Origin: Chloroflexota bacterium
GTDB taxonomy: Bacteria > Chloroflexota > UBA4733
Direction of reading: 5' to 3'
Assembly: GCA_023489405.1 (NCBI GenBank)
Contig: JAMDCW010000050.1
Coordinates: 6,818-40,002, forward strand
DNA length: 33,185 nt
Position 1 is the stretch's first letter. Every line of letters starts with the position of its first letter. The notes below the pieces were generated by a model that was not told the DNA's origin, did not search any database, and saw only the letters and a list, made by a program, of their open reading frames with translations. This document shows positions 31,730 through 33,185 of the stretch, one piece after another. A program made the translations under genes and the position numbers.

Positions 31730-33185
31730 CTAATGAACGCGCGAGCCATTCCCATACGATCCTCCAGGCCTGACCACGGTAACGTGCGTAAGCGTATACG
31801 TAGAGCGCCCATCCCCGAGAAGCAGACGCTGGCCTGTCTGTAACTGATACAGTCCCACGACGATCTGGTAGGTGCCGGGTGCTGTGCTGGGAGGGACGGG
31901 GACTGCCAGATGATCCGCCACCACCTCATCGGCTACCCAATCATTGGTGGGGAGCTTTCCGCTCTGCGGTCGTGCGTCAAGCTGGAAGACCAATCGACCG
32001 CTCGCATCAAGCGCATGGAGGAAGACGGTGTAGTCCGCTGTTGGATTGCGGACTGCCTGCCATTGCAACGTTATGTCTAGCGACTTTCCCGCTTCTACGT
32101 GGTCCGGGACAGCGGCGCTGAGCAGCCGGATCGTCTGGCCAAAGGTGACGTTAGCGCGAAGAGGCAGCGGTGCCGGTAGGGGCGTTTGTCCACCGCTCGA
32201 TCGGACTACGAGGCGGGCTACGACGGGTTGCGGCTCCGGCTGCCCGGTGACTGTCTGCGCATGGAAGGGCTGGTTGGGGTGACCACGGGGATAGACGTAG
32301 ACAGAGAGCAGGGCGAGGCTCGGTGAAGGAGCATCCGGTACAACCCTCAACGTGACGACGTTGCTCACATTGAGTCCTGAGCGCCACTCAGGCGTAGGAA
32401 TGGTGCCACCAGGCTGAAGATCGCGCTGGGCGAGCAGCGTTCCAGTAGGACTACGAAGCTGGATGGAAAACGCCTCACGGACCGCCGCACGCTGCTCAAC
32501 ATGCCAGAGCAACGTCACCGTAAATGGTTCGCCTGGCGCAAGAGGGTGTGCTGGGACAGTCACCTGCGTCAGCCGTAGGGTGCCATACGTCAGTTGGGGA
32601 TCTACCGACTGCACGCGGTTAGCTGGTGTGGCAGCGACAACGGCTATATGATCAATATGAGCCTCTGGTGCGCCACCGTCGACGCCGAGATACACACCGG
32701 TGCGCAAGTTGACCAGGCGAATGTCCAGATTGTACTGACCTGGTGGCACGTTCGCTGAGAGTGGCACATTCAGCGTATCCTCGATGACTTCGCCAGGAAC
32801 CCAGTCGCTCGTTGGCAGCAAACCACCGTGCGGTATGGAAGTAACGGCGAATAGCTGATATCCATGGCTATCGCGCCCAATAAGCGTGACAGCGTAGCTT
32901 CCATCTGGTGGCTTCTCCACCGACCACTGCGTGGCTACCTGCAGGATCCCACCAGCAGGTACCTGTGCTGGTACCCCCACGCTCGTCAAGACGAGACGTC
33001 CGCCGAATATGATACCGGCCCGCTGCGGCAAGGGTGTCGGAGTAGGAAGAGGCGTGGTGTCTCGCACGGTATATGCCTCTACTACCGGGTCACCGAGAGA
33101 CCGACCGCTCGCAGTGGTAGCCGGAATACGCTGATCAGGTAGATATTCCGGATATACAAGGACAGGAAGGCGCCCAAGAAAAGGC
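31730..33185 (-). CDS. C-terminal part of a large envelope protein with three beta-sandwich repeats (partial)
   Basis: The frame is open beyond the window edge, so the N-terminus is missing; the GTG at 33067 is internal. A Pro-rich linker (TPLPTPTPLPQ) leads into three related domains. Each has an FGG/YGT/FGQ start, a TLLWHVE or TLQWQAV strand, and PPGQYNLDIRL or APGTYQIVVGLYQLQTGQRL near the end. Such tandem tails follow multi-pass family 39-type glycosyltransferases in many Chloroflexota. The visible residues before the linker (YPEYLPDQRIPATTAS) fit that class but do not prove it. The location is probably extracytoplasmic. Confidence 0.75.
   Translation of the reverse strand, partial: PFLGRLPVLVYPEYLPDQRIPATTASGRSLGDPVVEAYTVRDTTPLPTPTPLPQRAGIIFGGRLVLTSVGVPAQVPAGGILQVATQWSVEKPPDGSYAVTLIGRDSHGYQLFAVTSIPHGGLLPTSDWVPGEVIEDTLNVPLSANVPPGQYNLDIRLVNLRTGVYLGVDGGAPEAHIDHIAVVAATPANRVQSVDPQLTYGTLRLTQVTVPAHPLAPGEPFTVTLLWHVEQRAAVREAFSIQLRSPTGTLLAQRDLQPGGTIPTPEWRSGLNVSNVVTLRVVPDAPSPSLALLSVYVYPRGHPNQPFHAQTVTGQPEPQPVVARLVVRSSGGQTPLPAPLPLRANVTFGQTIRLLSAAVPDHVEAGKSLDITLQWQAVRNPTADYTVFLHALDASGRLVFQLDARPQSGKLPTNDWVADEVVADHLAVPVPPSTAPGTYQIVVGLYQLQTGQRLLLGDGRSTYTLTHVTVVRPGGSYGNGSRVH

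Noticed and set aside
31464..31733. 89-residue plus-strand frame and an 89-residue minus-strand frame (31442-31711) at the end of the NB-ARC gene
   Set aside because: Both are rich in Arg, Ser and Pro without a hydrophobic core, overlap the real genes and lack ribosome binding sites. They look like shadows of GC-rich sequence.

Overview
The window looks like chromosome of a monoderm-type, probably Chloroflexota bacterium of moderate G+C. Three things point that way: a MurT/GatD lipid II amidation pair, a 900-residue XRE-HTH/NB-ARC/TPR regulator, and a tandem beta-sandwich tail ending in a Pro-rich linker of the kind often fused to glycosyltransferases in that phylum. An RND pump whose adaptor is a lipoprotein, with no outer-membrane channel gene beside it, fits the same picture. 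The class cannot be fixed from the sequence (Thermomicrobia-like is a guess). I see no transposase, integrase, CRISPR array, tRNA or rRNA.

Layout. 1-2205: tail of an unknown gene, then murT and gatD. 2232-3236 (minus): a Gfo/Idh/MocA oxidoreductase, divergent from 3395-6135, a compact NAD salvage operon of an NrtR-type Nudix regulator, nicotinamidase (pncA) and nicotinate phosphoribosyltransferase (pncB). 6140-7332: a possible small minus-strand gene and a GNAT-like protein. 7428-12272: a tightly spaced set of a two-TM protein, a DarA/PstA-like c-di-AMP receptor, an internally duplicated small protein, a MraY-like transferase with an extra C-terminal domain and an APH-fold protein lacking the catalytic Asp, followed by a UlaG-like metallo-hydrolase. 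12382-13464 (minus): a second Gfo/Idh/MocA protein. 13609-16331: tatA, rpmE, a strong terminator, prfA and prmC. 16344-18168 (minus): type 2 IPP isomerase (fni) and a multi-pass membrane protein. 18329-20328: E1 alpha and beta of a 2-oxo acid dehydrogenase. 20425-21894 (minus): purF. 22234-27362: an RND permease and its lipoprotein adaptor, preceded by an apparent translational attenuator. 27445-28389: a LysR regulator, convergent with a 54-residue minus-strand gene. 28811-31504: the NB-ARC regulator, with a hairpin and an 11-residue upstream ORF. 31730-33185 (minus): the C-terminal part of a large envelope protein that runs out of the window.

How it fits together. Most is core metabolism and translation. 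The envelope theme is strong: lipid II amidation, a second phospho-sugar transferase system linked to a c-di-AMP receptor, Tat export, an isoprenoid enzyme and an efflux pump. The most unusual signals are the MraY-like/pseudokinase operon, the ten 26-residue repeats in the adaptor protein with a two-cysteine tip, and two separate leaders (RND operon and NB-ARC gene) in which a hairpin can mask a ribosome binding site next to a short ORF.
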